Origin: Pseudomonadota bacterium
GTDB taxonomy: Bacteria > Desulfobacterota > Desulfovibrionia > Desulfovibrionales > Desulfovibrionaceae
Direction: 5' to 3'
Assembly (NCBI GenBank): GCA_023419375.1
Contig: JAEZYD010000047.1
Location: 199,689 to 263,688 of the forward strand
DNA length: 64,000 nt
A program made the position numbers and the translations under genes. The first letter of the stretch is position 1. Every line of letters begins with the position of its first letter. The notes under the pieces are model-generated. The model ran no database searches, was not told the DNA's origin, and saw nothing but the letters and a program-made list of their open reading frames with translations. This document shows, one piece after another, positions 43,774 to 52,465 of the stretch.

Positions 43774-44820
43774 CTATTTTCTGAACGCCGCAACAATGCG
43801 GCGAAAACAACTGTGCACAAAGCGGGCAGGATGAAAGGATGTGTGCGAAAGCTCCGCTGGCAACTGAAATCCGACAGATGAAAAATCCGATGGGCTTCGC
43901 AAGGGAAAGACCGCCCGAACGCCGTCATGTCCCTCTGCCGGGGCGCTGCCCCAGGCCTGGCGGCGGCACAGGGCCGCCCCAAGCGGCACATCCTGCGGCG
44001 CAAGGCCCAATACGGCATACAGCGCTTCGTCCAGCGCCACGGCAGAAGCGCTGGCCCCCACCACGCCCAGGGCAAAGGGGCTGCCGTTGCTCGGCCCTGT
44101 AACATGCATGGCCGTAACGCCGTCCGCAACTGCGGCAACTGGGGGCAAGGCCGCCCACAGCGCGGCCAGGCAGTCGGCAAAAAACAGGGGGTCGCGCCCC
44201 TCGCGGGCATGAGCAAAAGCCTTGTGCAGGCCGCGCACGCAACCAAAACAGTTTTTGACGGAGAGCGTCACCAGCATCTGCGCATGGGCCTTTACACGGG
44301 GAACCGACACGATAACATCGCTCTCAAGCGCCAGACGCGCCACATGAAAGCGCGATCCGCCCGCCTGCAAACCTGCCTTTTGCGCCGCTTCGCCCTCGAG
44401 GGGCAGGGGCACCGGCTCCGCAGGGCCGATCTCTTCAACCTCAAGGCCCAGAGGGCGCAAGGCCGCCTCAAGCCCCACAGCCCGCGCCACAGAGGCCGCG
44501 CGTCCAAAACCCGGCGAATCCGCCACGCGCACCCGCGCACCGTGATCCATAAGCCAGGCGCATACGGCGGCCACAACCTGCGGCGAAGCGCAAGCCAGAG
44601 GTTTTGCCAGCAAAAGATTGGGCTTTACCAGCACGCGCGCACCGGGACGCAAGGGGCAAAGCTCCGTCAGGCGGGCCGCGTCCATGACATCGCCCACAGC
44701 CCTGCCCAGGCCGGGACTATCGTAATCCTCGTGCTGCAACAAGGCCACTGGCAGTGAAGCCGGGGCGGCGGCAGGGCCATTTTTCAGCCCTGCAGGCGGG
44801 GTGTTGATGCCGTTTTCCAT
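43774..44820 (-). CDS. DUF362-domain protein
   Basis: A 348-aa cytoplasmic protein with VLVKPNLLLAKPLACASPQV, VADSPGFGRAASV and SVPRVKAHAQMLVTLSVKN, followed by CFGCVRGLHKAFAHAREG, the conserved DUF362 core. The domain is found in iron-sulfur-cluster-associated proteins and in some methyltransferase operons, but its activity is not established. Unlike many members it has no ferredoxin domain attached. The start ATG at 44820 lacks a good ribosome site, so a downstream start is possible. thiE follows. Confidence 0.75.
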   Translation of the reverse strand: MENGINTPPAGLKNGPAAAPASLPVALLQHEDYDSPGLGRAVGDVMDAARLTELCPLRPGARVLVKPNLLLAKPLACASPQVVAAVCAWLMDHGARVRVADSPGFGRAASVARAVGLEAALRPLGLEVEEIGPAEPVPLPLEGEAAQKAGLQAGGSRFHVARLALESDVIVSVPRVKAHAQMLVTLSVKNCFGCVRGLHKAFAHAREGRDPLFFADCLAALWAALPPVAAVADGVTAMHVTGPSNGSPFALGVVGASASAVALDEALYAVLGLAPQDVPLGAALCRRQAWGSAPAEGHDGVRAVFPLRSPSDFSSVGFQLPAELSHTSFHPARFVHSCFRRIVAAFRK

Positions 44821-44939
44821 GCCCGGACTATGCCGCCCGTCCGCCCCCTTGTAAAGACCACGGCCTTTTCAAACGGCCTTTCTTGACGTATGGAAGGGCA
44901 TCCACCTTCAGGGACAACCGACTGTAATCTGAGGATTCC

Positions 44940-47774
44940 ATGCACGCACCCAAATTGCTGATAACCGCCCTTTTATTGACCCTGTGCTGTGCCCTGGCCT
45001 CTCCCGCCGTATTTGCGGCGGAACCGACCCCCGCCGCCAAACAGGACGCCCCCAAGGCAGACGCTGCCAAGCCTGACACTGCCAAACCCGATGCCGCCAA
45101 ACAGGACGCCCCCAAGGGCGACAAGGCTGACAAGGGTGACAAATCAGACAAACCTGACAAGGCCGACAAGCCCGCCGCCAAAGCCGATGCCAAGGCTGAT
45201 GCCAAGGCCGATGCCAAGGCTGATGCCAAGGCCGCCGCCAAGACCGACGCCAAGGCCGATGCCAAGGCTGATGCGAAAGCCGACGCCAAGGCTGACGCGA
45301 AAGCGGACCAAAAGGCGGACGACAAGGTTGAGGCCAAGGTTGACGCCAACGAAGAACCCGCCATCGCCACCCTGCCCCTGCGCGATCCCTGGGAAATGGT
45401 CTGGAGCGGCCAAAAGGCCATGCTCGATGAAATCACCCAGAAGGCCACGGCCATGGGCGACACCTTTGCCCAGCGGTCAACCAATCTGAGCCAGAAGGTT
45501 CAGCCCTTTATGGAAGAAGCGCGGCGTCTGCTGATGCTGCTCAATACGTATAAAAACTGGCCCAACCCCGTTGAGGCCGTCAGCCGCCGCATCACGGCCA
45601 CGGTGCTCGATCTGCGCAAGGTGCTTGACCCTGTGCTGGTTGCGCGCACCGAAGCCCAGGCCCTGCTGGAACGCGTGGGCTATCTGGCAGACAGCATGCC
45701 TGAAGACCTGCACGATGGCAGTCTTAGCCCGGAAATGCAGGAATACGGCAAAACGCTGGCGCTCACCCGTCTGCGCCTTACAGCCGTGCTGGCCCAGTAC
45801 GACTCGGCCCTTGCTCCTGCGCTGGCGCTTATCAAACGGCTGGAAAAAATGCAGGAAGAGATCAACGCTCAGATCCCCCTGCTGTGGAAGAACTATTATC
45901 TGCAAAGTCCGGTGCCCTGGCTCAGCCCCGATGCATGGGCCGACTTTGGGCGGCAGATGCACTATTCCGTTCAGGGCATGATCCTGCGTCTGCCTGTGGA
46001 AGTTCCCGTCACGCTTGAGCGTTGGGGCACCGCTGTGCTGCGTTTTATCCTCGGCCTGCTGCTTACCGGTGTGCTCACCGTGTTGCTGTACCGCCGCTGG
46101 GCCGCGCAGGATAAAGACGAAAACAGCACCCTGCGGCATGTTTTCCGCGTCAGTCTGCCATGGCTGTGCGTGGGGCTGGCATTTCTTGGCAGTTCCATGT
46201 CCGCATCCGGCGAGTTCTTTCGCCTGTTTCTGGCCCTGGGCAACTTGTGCCTCATTGTGGCCCAGATACATCTGGCATGGGACCTGCGCCTGCTGAAATA
46301 CCCCGAGGTGCCGCGCCAAAAGCCGCCCTTCTGGATACTCATTCAGCCAACGCTGTGTTCATACGTGCTGCTCTATCTGCCGCTGACCAAACCTCTGGTG
46401 CTGGTTATCTGGCTGTGCATCGTCATCATTTCCATCGTGCGGCAGCACCGCAGGCCCAAGCTTGATCTTGGCCCCATGCATGTGGAAACCAGCGTGCTTG
46501 AATGCGAACCCATTGTGCTGTGGTTGTGCCTTGTGCTGACCCTGGCCGGGCTGCACATCTACAGCATGGTGCTGTATCTGCTCTTTGTCTCCTGCTCGCT
46601 GGCCCTGCAACTCTGCTTGGGCGGCATGGCTCTGGTCAGCAGCCTCAACGACAAACTGCCTCAGGAAGGCGTGCGCGCTGCCCTTGCGCACCTTGCCGTG
46701 GCGCTCTCCGCCCCGGTGGTGCTGGTTGCGGCCTTTGTGGGCGTTTCGCAGTGGGTCGGCACATTGCCCGGCGGCATGTATCTGCTCCAGCATTATGTTC
46801 TGCGCGGCGTCAATGTGGGCGCTACGCAGTTCAACGTTGTGCACCTGCTGCTTATCATCACCATGTTCTACCTCACGCGCACGGCAGTCGCCATGGGGTC
46901 GCGCTTTCTGGCGCGCCTGCCCAAGCAGGGGCTGGCTATCGACGCCACGCTCATTCCGCCCATGCAGACGGCCTTTACCTATGCGCTGTGGTGCTGCTTC
47001 GGCCTGTTCGCCCTGCGCGCCGTGGGCATGGAACTGAGCAACCTTGCCATGGTAGCCGGTGGTCTTTCTGTCGGTATCGGTTTCGGCATGCAGACCATCG
47101 TCAATAACTTCCTGTCGGGTCTGATACTGATCTTCAGCCGCACCCTCCAGGCGGGCGATGTGGTGGAAGTGGGCGGCACTCAGGGCCGCGTGCGCAAGAT
47201 CAGCGTGCGCGCCACCATGGTGGAAACCTTTGACAATGCCCTGATTATTGTCCCCAACTCGGAATTTGTGGCCAGCCGCCTTATCAACTGGACGCGCAAC
47301 AGCCGCACCGTGCGCAGGGAAATCAAGGTCGGCGTGGCCTATGGCTCCGATGCCAACGCTGTGATGAAAATCCTGCTGGCAACGGCCAACGCCAACAGCA
47401 ACGTGCTCAAATATCCCCCGCCGAGCGTGGCCTTTGCGGATTTTGGGGCCAGCACGCTTGATTTCAGCCTCAAATTCTGGGTGCGGGATTACGACGTGTC
47501 TGTTTCCACTGCTTCGGACATCCGTGTGGAAATCGAGCGCGAATTCCGCGAACAGCGCATTGAAATCGCCTTCCCGCAGCTTGATGTGAACATCAAGGAG
47601 CTGCCGCCCCGCACAAGAGCGCCGCAACCGCCGACAGAGCCGCGCGCAAGCAGAAGACGCGCGCCGCGCCGCCCGCGCAAGGTGCTGCCCGCCGGGGCCA
47701 AGGGCAAGCCGGACGGCAAAAATGCGCCAGCCGTTGCCCCCGATGACGGGGACGATGACGAGAACACCAACTAA
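44940..47774 (+). CDS. Large MscS-family mechanosensitive channel with Ala/Lys/Asp repeat
   Basis: Pressure-gated release channel of 944 aa in the inner membrane. It has a Sec signal (LLITALLLTLCCALASPAVFA), then a highly charged low-complexity stretch (residues 25-135) made of KADA-type units, a periplasmic helical domain, about ten membrane segments and the MscS core: MVAGGLSVGIGFGMQTIVNN (pore helix), then FSRTLQAGDVVEVGGTQG and IVPNSEFVASRLINWT. The tail is basic then acidic (RRAPRRPRK, ending DDGDDDENTN). Related to MscK/YbdG-type channels. GAGGATT precedes the ATG. Confidence 0.93.
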   Translation: MHAPKLLITALLLTLCCALASPAVFAAEPTPAAKQDAPKADAAKPDTAKPDAAKQDAPKGDKADKGDKSDKPDKADKPAAKADAKADAKADAKADAKAAAKTDAKADAKADAKADAKADAKADQKADDKVEAKVDANEEPAIATLPLRDPWEMVWSGQKAMLDEITQKATAMGDTFAQRSTNLSQKVQPFMEEARRLLMLLNTYKNWPNPVEAVSRRITATVLDLRKVLDPVLVARTEAQALLERVGYLADSMPEDLHDGSLSPEMQEYGKTLALTRLRLTAVLAQYDSALAPALALIKRLEKMQEEINAQIPLLWKNYYLQSPVPWLSPDAWADFGRQMHYSVQGMILRLPVEVPVTLERWGTAVLRFILGLLLTGVLTVLLYRRWAAQDKDENSTLRHVFRVSLPWLCVGLAFLGSSMSASGEFFRLFLALGNLCLIVAQIHLAWDLRLLKYPEVPRQKPPFWILIQPTLCSYVLLYLPLTKPLVLVIWLCIVIISIVRQHRRPKLDLGPMHVETSVLECEPIVLWLCLVLTLAGLHIYSMVLYLLFVSCSLALQLCLGGMALVSSLNDKLPQEGVRAALAHLAVALSAPVVLVAAFVGVSQWVGTLPGGMYLLQHYVLRGVNVGATQFNVVHLLLIITMFYLTRTAVAMGSRFLARLPKQGLAIDATLIPPMQTAFTYALWCCFGLFALRAVGMELSNLAMVAGGLSVGIGFGMQTIVNNFLSGLILIFSRTLQAGDVVEVGGTQGRVRKISVRATMVETFDNALIIVPNSEFVASRLINWTRNSRTVRREIKVGVAYGSDANAVMKILLATANANSNVLKYPPPSVAFADFGASTLDFSLKFWVRDYDVSVSTASDIRVEIEREFREQRIEIAFPQLDVNIKELPPRTRAPQPPTEPRASRRRAPRRPRKVLPAGAKGKPDGKNAPAVAPDDGDDDENTN
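45160..45325 (+). repeat. Degenerate 12-bp coding repeat (Ala-Asp-Ala-Lys)
   Basis: Consecutive units of GCCAAGGCYGAY code for the AKAD pattern, with mostly synonymous variation and a few Thr or Gln replacements. The preceding 100 bp hold related but irregular KPDA/KADK units. It is in frame in the MscS gene. Confidence 0.85.
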
Positions 47775-47912
47775 GCGCCTACCGCGCGAATGATCGCCGC
47801 AGCAATGCCCGGTTATCACGCGGGCATGCTGGCGGCCTTGCAAAACAGGGAAACGCGCTCTTGCAGCCCAGTTTTAACCGGCGCATCCGCGCCCGAACCA
47901 CAGGAGAACACC

Positions 47913-48260
47913 ATGATCAACCGCGCTGATGCTCTGGAATGCTTCGAAAAGGAACTTTTTGGCGGTCCGGGCGCTGTCCACTTTACCAAGATCGTTGATG
48001 AAAACGGGCTGGCTGGCAAAGGCCGTCTGTTCAACATCGGCACTCTCAAGCCCGGCTGTGCCGTGGGCAACCACAAGCACAACGGCGAAATCGAGATATA
48101 CTACATTCTTGAAGGCGAAGGCATTTACAACGACAACGGCGTTGAATCTTCCATCAAGGCTGGCGACGTGACCGTGTGCAACGATGGCGAAAGCCACGCC
48201 CTGCTCAATACCGGTTCCACGGATCTCAAGATGGTGGCCCTGATCCTGTTTACCAAGTAA
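47913..48260 (+). CDS. Cupin-domain protein
   Basis: A single small cupin barrel of 115 aa. GCAVGNHKHNGEIEIYYILEGEG holds metal-ligand residues (H, H, E), and GDVTVCNDGESHALLNTGS the second motif with its His. Small cupins of this type often act as sugar or aromatic binding or isomerising proteins; function is not inferable. The ATG at 47913 follows CAGGAGAACA. Terminator downstream is shared with the convergent aldA-like gene. Confidence 0.85.
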   Translation: MINRADALECFEKELFGGPGAVHFTKIVDENGLAGKGRLFNIGTLKPGCAVGNHKHNGEIEIYYILEGEGIYNDNGVESSIKAGDVTVCNDGESHALLNTGSTDLKMVALILFTK

Positions 48261-48280
48261 ACAGCGCCGCCCCTCTGATA

Positions 48281-48323
48281 TAAAACAAACGAGGCCCCTC
48301 AGTGAGGGGCCTCGTTTGTTTTA
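48281..48323. terminator. Bidirectional terminator between cupin and aldA-like genes
   Basis: The left arm TAAAACAAACGAGGCCCCT and right arm AGGGGCCTCGTTTGTTTTA are complementary for about 19 bp. A-rich and T-rich flanks serve the convergent genes on either side. Confidence 0.88.
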
Positions 48324-48342
48324 GCATGCTTGCAATTATCCG

Positions 48343-49776
48343 TTAATACTGAATATAGGCCACATGAGTCTGGAGGTATTCCATGAGGCCGTGCTTGCCG
48401 TCCGCGCCGCCAATGCCCGACTTGCGCCATCCGGCGTGGAAGCCCTGCATGGCCTCGAAGTTTTCGCGGTTCACGTAGGTCTCGCCAAACTTGAGGCGGT
48501 TCACCGCTTCCATGGCCGTGGATACGTTGGTGGTGTAGATGGAGGACGTCAGGCCGTAGTCGCAGTCGTTGGCAAGGGCCAGGGCTTCATCCAGATCGTG
48601 GAAGGTCATCATGGGCAGCACGGGGCCAAACACTTCGTCACGCACGATCTCCATGTCCTGGCGGCAGTTGCGCAGCAAGGTGGGCGTGTAGAAGTAGCCG
48701 GAATCGCGGTCTGCGGGCGCGCCGCCGACAACGGCTTCCGCGCCGTCCGCTTCCGCGCGCTTGACCATGCCGCTGATCTTTTCAAGATGCTCGGCGCTGA
48801 TCTGGCTGCACATGTCCGGGGCCGGATCGTCAAAAGGATTGCCCAGACGCACGGCGGCAAAGGCAGCCGCCAGTTTTTCGGCGAACATGTCAGCCACGCT
48901 TTCGTGCACGTAGAGGCGCTCCGCGCAGTTGCACACCTGCCCGCTGAACACCGTGCGCGAGGCCGTGACGGCCTTGACCGCCAGATCCATATCCGCATCG
49001 GCGCAGACAATGGCCGGGGCCTTGCCGCCCAGTTCCAGCGAAACCTTGGTGATGTTCTGCGCGCCAGCGGCAATGATGCGCTGCCCGGCCTCCACGCTGC
49101 CTGTCAGACTGACCATATCCGTCATGGAGCTGGAAGAAAGGGCCTCGCCCAGGGTGCTGCCGCCGCCCGTAACAAAGTTTACAACGCCAGCGGGCAGATC
49201 CAGCTCCGTAAGCAGGTTGGCAAAATGCATGACCGTGGCCGGGGCGATGCTGCTGGGTTTGATAACCGTGGTGCAGCCCACGAGCAGCGAGGGGGCGACC
49301 TTGCGCGCCATGACAAAGAAGGGGAAGTTCCACGGGCAGATGCCCACCACAACGCCAATGGGCTTGCGGTACAGCAGGATATTTTCGCGCGGGCGGTCGC
49401 TCTGGATGATCTCGCCCTCGTAGATGCGCGCCCATCCGGCATAGTAGTCAAAGTACTCTGCGGTGAGGTCGATCTCTACCTGTGCCAGGGGATGGGTTTT
49501 GGCCTGTTCCTCGGCGAGGATGCGCCCAAGCTCCAGCCTGTGCTTGCGGATAAGATCCGCCATTTTTTTAAGATACCCGGCGCGGGCCACCGCCGGAAGC
49601 GCCGCCCAGGCATCCTGCGCCCTGTGCGCGGCTGCAAGCGCCGCCAGCCCGTCTTCGCGCCCGCCGTTGGGCGTCTGGGCCATTATTTTGCCAGTGGAGG
49701 GGTTCTCCACCTCAATCATTGCAAAGCCTGTGGGGGAAACCAATTTGCCGTTGATGAATTGTTGGTATGTACGCAT
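48343..49776 (-). CDS. aldA: Aldehyde dehydrogenase, AldA-like (lactaldehyde/glycolaldehyde type)
   Basis: NAD-dependent oxidation of aldehydes to acids. The 477-aa protein closely follows E. coli AldA, for instance YEGEIIQSDRPRENILL, GICPWNFPFFVMARK and GFHAGWRKSGIGGADGKHG near the end. Catalytic Cys is in FSGQVCNCAERLYV and the Glu in SLELGGKAPAIV. The start is the ATG at 49776, after AAGGAGCAACC; the upstream extension has no ribosome site. No sugar catabolism genes are adjacent, so the substrate (lactaldehyde, glycolaldehyde or a short-chain aldehyde) is unclear. Confidence 0.9.
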   Translation of the reverse strand: MRTYQQFINGKLVSPTGFAMIEVENPSTGKIMAQTPNGGREDGLAALAAAHRAQDAWAALPAVARAGYLKKMADLIRKHRLELGRILAEEQAKTHPLAQVEIDLTAEYFDYYAGWARIYEGEIIQSDRPRENILLYRKPIGVVVGICPWNFPFFVMARKVAPSLLVGCTTVIKPSSIAPATVMHFANLLTELDLPAGVVNFVTGGGSTLGEALSSSSMTDMVSLTGSVEAGQRIIAAGAQNITKVSLELGGKAPAIVCADADMDLAVKAVTASRTVFSGQVCNCAERLYVHESVADMFAEKLAAAFAAVRLGNPFDDPAPDMCSQISAEHLEKISGMVKRAEADGAEAVVGGAPADRDSGYFYTPTLLRNCRQDMEIVRDEVFGPVLPMMTFHDLDEALALANDCDYGLTSSIYTTNVSTAMEAVNRLKFGETYVNRENFEAMQGFHAGWRKSGIGGADGKHGLMEYLQTHVAYIQY

Positions 49777-49952
49777 GGTTGCTCCTTGGTTTGGGCAAGC
49801 ATAGGCACACATGGCAGCAAAGGTAAAGATGCTCCCCTTTTTACGTATTCAGCAAACGCGTATGGCCGCAAGGCGGGCCAACCGTGCAACGGCTCCCTCA
49901 CCCTGCGGCCATGCGCAACAGACGCCGCACAGGCGCTACGCTGTACGCGATT

Positions 49953-50789
49953 TTACATGTGTGAAATCACGGCCAACGCGCCGTCCATAAAGTGCTGGTC
50001 AACATCCTCGATGGCGCCCTTGTCACAGGCCTGCGCGAGGGCAGGGTCAATGGGCAGGCGGGCAAGCACCTTCAGGCCGTGCCGCTGGGCTACGGCATCA
50101 ATGTGGCTCTCGCCGAATATCTTGTATTCCTTGTTGTTATCCGGGCATTTGAAGTAGGAGTAATTCTCCACCAGCCCAAGGATGGGAATATCCATCTGGC
50201 GCGCCATATCAATGGCTTTCTGCACGATCATGCTCACCAGCTCCTGCGGCGAGGTCACAACCACAATGCCGTCCACCGGCAGTGACTGGAACACGGTCAG
50301 CGGCACATCGCCCGTTCCTGGAGGCATGTCCACAAACATGTAGTCCACATCGCGCCAGACCACGTCCGACCAGAACTGCTTGACCGCGCCAGCAATGATG
50401 GGCCCGCGCCAGAGCACGGCGTCGGAATCGCCGGGCAGCAGCAGGTTCATGGACATGATGTCCACCCCGCCCTTGCTGCGTTCGGGCATCAGGCCATCGC
50501 CTTCCACATGGGCCTTGCCCGTCAGGCCGAACACGCGCGGGATGGAAGGGCCGGTGATGTCCGCATCCAGAATGGCGCAGTGTTTGCCCTGCCGGGTAAG
50601 GGCTACCGCCAGCAGGGATGTGACCAGCGACTTGCCCACGCCGCCCTTGCCGCTGACAATGCCTATAACCTTGCCAACGCGGCTTTGGGGGTGAGGTTTG
50701 ACGCGAAAATCCGTCTGCGTCTCCTGCCCCTCGCTGCGCTCGTTGCACTGCTCGCCGCAGGAACCGCACTGATGATTGCAATCACTCAT
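49953..50789 (-). CDS. Mrp/NBP35-family P-loop ATPase, second cysteine of CxxC missing
   Basis: Mrp proteins bind ATP and carry Fe-S clusters for transfer. The 278-aa protein starts with a Cys-rich tail (MSDCNHQCGSCGEQC), then IGIVSGKGGVGKSLVTSLLA (deviant Walker A) and AILDADITGPSIPRVFGL. VDYMFVDMPPGTGDVPLTVF is the family signature. The bridging motif normally read as CPxC is CPDN in YFKCPDNNKEYKIF. It is divergent from the DUF5320-DUF134 genes across the palindrome. GAGGACAATG precedes the ATG. Confidence 0.9.
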   Translation of the reverse strand: MSDCNHQCGSCGEQCNERSEGQETQTDFRVKPHPQSRVGKVIGIVSGKGGVGKSLVTSLLAVALTRQGKHCAILDADITGPSIPRVFGLTGKAHVEGDGLMPERSKGGVDIMSMNLLLPGDSDAVLWRGPIIAGAVKQFWSDVVWRDVDYMFVDMPPGTGDVPLTVFQSLPVDGIVVVTSPQELVSMIVQKAIDMARQMDIPILGLVENYSYFKCPDNNKEYKIFGESHIDAVAQRHGLKVLARLPIDPALAQACDKGAIEDVDQHFMDGALAVISHM

Positions 50790-50865
50790 GGTTCATTGTC
50801 CTCTCGGAATGGTTTGCTTTCAGAAGCATTTTTTCAGGCAACAGGGCTTTGCCTGATTTTTTATT

Positions 50866-50915
50866 ATTGACATATGTCATAAACACTCATACTCCTGTTT
50901 ATGACATATGTCAAT
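50866..50915. promoter_or_regulatory. 50-bp perfect inverted repeat operator in the divergent mrp/DUF5320 promoter
   Basis: Arms ATTGACATATGTCATAAAC (50866-50884) and GTTTATGACATATGTCAAT (50897-50915) are exact reverse complements, 12 bp apart. Each arm contains the palindrome TGACATATGTCA and a TTGACA -35 box. On the minus strand a TATGAG -10 follows 17 bp after TTGACA; on the plus strand the matching -10 is weaker. The site would cover both divergent promoters. Confidence 0.85.
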
Positions 50916-50938
50916 AACGGCAACATAAGGAGGATAAC

Positions 50939-51334
50939 ATGCCTCGTTTCGATCACACAGGGCCGGAGGGCAATGGTTCCCGCACAGGGCGCGGTATGGG
51001 CAGATGCGGCGGCAAGGCTGCCAACGCGGCAGGTCGCGGCATGGGCGCAATGCCTGATGCGGGCCAGACCGCAGATCAGGGAATGGACGCAAGCCAGAAC
51101 ATGGGCATGGGCCAGGGCCGCTGCTGCCGCCACGGGCAACGGCACGACAACAGGGGCGGCAACTGCGCCGCAAACAGTCAGGAAGCTTGCCAAGGCACGA
51201 GCCGTGGCCAAGGACGCGGCCAAGGACGCGCAAGGAGTCGCGGCATGCAGCAGGGCAACGGCTCCGCAGGTCAGGCAGAAAGCTGCGGCGCAGGCCCCGC
51301 GGCAGGCAGTGACGCAGCGGGCAATAACGGCTAA
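50939..51334 (+). CDS. DUF5320-like Gly/Cys/Arg-rich protein
   Basis: A 131-aa low-complexity protein beginning MPRFDHTGPEGNGSRTGRGM, the opening motif of DUF5320 proteins (MP-x-D-GTGP-x-G). It then has GRCGGKAANAAGRG, a CCRHGQRHDNRGG stretch and many Gly, Gln and Arg residues. Cys and His suggest possible metal binding. The ribosome site AAGGAGG is strong. Such proteins occur beside DUF134 and Mrp/dinitrogenase iron-molybdenum cofactor-type genes in anaerobes, with unknown function. Confidence 0.75.
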   Translation: MPRFDHTGPEGNGSRTGRGMGRCGGKAANAAGRGMGAMPDAGQTADQGMDASQNMGMGQGRCCRHGQRHDNRGGNCAANSQEACQGTSRGQGRGQGRARSRGMQQGNGSAGQAESCGAGPAAGSDAAGNNG

Positions 51335-51420
51335 AGTATCCGCATATGAATGAGCAAGGCCGCCCGGCCAGTGTGCGCATCCTGTACGCGCCATTGCCGG
51401 ACGGCCCCCAAGAGGATTGC

Positions 51421-51789
51421 ATGCCAAGACCAAAAAAATGGCGCAAAGTCTGCTGCCTGCCGGAAAACCGCAACTTCGGCCCGCTGCCGGGCTTTGGACA
51501 GAACGCCCCGCAGGCGCAGCAGGAAGTCATCATGACCGTGGATGAATATGAGGCAGTGCGCCTCATTGATCTTGAGGGCATGAATCAGGAGGCCTGCGCT
51601 GAAAAAATGCGCATTGCCCGCACCACCGTGCAGAGCATCTATGCGGAAGCGCGCAAAAAACTGGCAGACTCGCTGGTGAACGGCAAGCTGCTGCACATTG
51701 AAGGCGGGGATTATGAACTGTGCGACGGGCACGGCACACGCTGCGGCGTGGGCGGCTGCCATAGACGGCGCGGCGGTTTTGGGCAATAG
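51421..51789 (+). CDS. DUF134 (UPF0251) family helix-turn-helix protein
   Basis: The 122-aa protein starts MPRPKKWRKVCCLPENRNFG, the family hallmark, then IMTVDEYEAVRLIDLEGMNQ and a sigma-region-4-like helix-turn-helix (EKMRIARTTVQSIYAEARKK). It ends with a Cys/His-rich tail (CDGHGTRCGVGGCH), likely a metal or redox sensor. An upstream in-frame ATG at 51346 exists but AGAGGA lies just before the ATG at 51421, and the family begins there. It is the best candidate to bind the palindromic operator upstream. Confidence 0.88.
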   Translation: MPRPKKWRKVCCLPENRNFGPLPGFGQNAPQAQQEVIMTVDEYEAVRLIDLEGMNQEACAEKMRIARTTVQSIYAEARKKLADSLVNGKLLHIEGGDYELCDGHGTRCGVGGCHRRRGGFGQ

Positions 51790-51938
51790 GACCAAAAATC
51801 CAGCCCATCGTGGGCTCTCTGATGCAACAAACCGCAGATGAACGCACCGCCCGCAGGGCGCGTCAAAAACACAGCGCCCGCAGGTTCACGCACGGCACCT
51901 GCCGCAACGTTTACTCCACGGGCGCATCAGCAAAAAAA

Positions 51939-52409
51939 TCAGGCTTCTTCACTCTTGCACACGTCCACCCACACGCCGCCCGTGACCCGCTCCAGCTCCG
52001 CAAGAGTGAGCATGGCGGCATTGTTGGGCGCGCCCGCAGCCGGATACACAGGATCATAGCGCCTGAGGCTTTCGTCCAGATACACGGCAACGCCCTCGGG
52101 CAGCGCAAATGGGCAGACGCCGCCCATGGGGTGCCCCACCTGGGCCTCCAGATCTTCCGGCTTGATGAAACGGGCCTTGGCGTGAAAAGCGTCCTTGAAC
52201 TTGCGGTTGTCCAGCCGGGCCGTGCCCATGACCACCAGAACCAGCGGCGCGTCGTTGACGCTGATGGAAAGGCTCTTGGCAATGCGCCCCGGCTCGCAGC
52301 CGATGGCTTGAGCCGCCAGATCAACTGTGGCGCTTGAAACTTCAAACTCCCGGTATGCCCCTTCAAGACCGTGGCGGGCCAAAAACTCCCGCACTGCATC
52401 AACGCGCAT
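51939..52409 (-). CDS. YbaK/EbsC-type aminoacyl-tRNA deacylase
   Basis: Trans-editing enzymes that hydrolyse mischarged tRNA (Cys-tRNA-Pro, Ala-tRNA-Pro). The 156-aa protein has IAKSLSISVNDAPLVLVVM with the conserved Lys, LDNRKFKDAFHAKARFIKP and VGHPMGGVCPFALP, the GxxxGGVxPFxLP-type motif. The exact substrate is not deducible. AGGGAAAG is upstream of the ATG. It is convergent with DUF134 and separated from the next minus gene by about 55 bp. Confidence 0.9.
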   Translation of the reverse strand: MRVDAVREFLARHGLEGAYREFEVSSATVDLAAQAIGCEPGRIAKSLSISVNDAPLVLVVMGTARLDNRKFKDAFHAKARFIKPEDLEAQVGHPMGGVCPFALPEGVAVYLDESLRRYDPVYPAAGAPNNAAMLTLAELERVTGGVWVDVCKSEEA

Positions 52410-52465
52410 TTCTTTCCCTTATTTTTTCTGCAACGCGGGGCTTCTGCCGCGCGCCGCAGGCATTA

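Noticed and set aside
43757..43800. TPP riboswitch before thiE
   Set aside because: Only 17 bp separate thiE from the upstream gene, leaving no room for the aptamer.
45160..45325. CRISPR-like array
   Set aside because: The repeats are in frame, 12 bp, degenerate and without spacers; they encode the AKAD region of the MscS protein.
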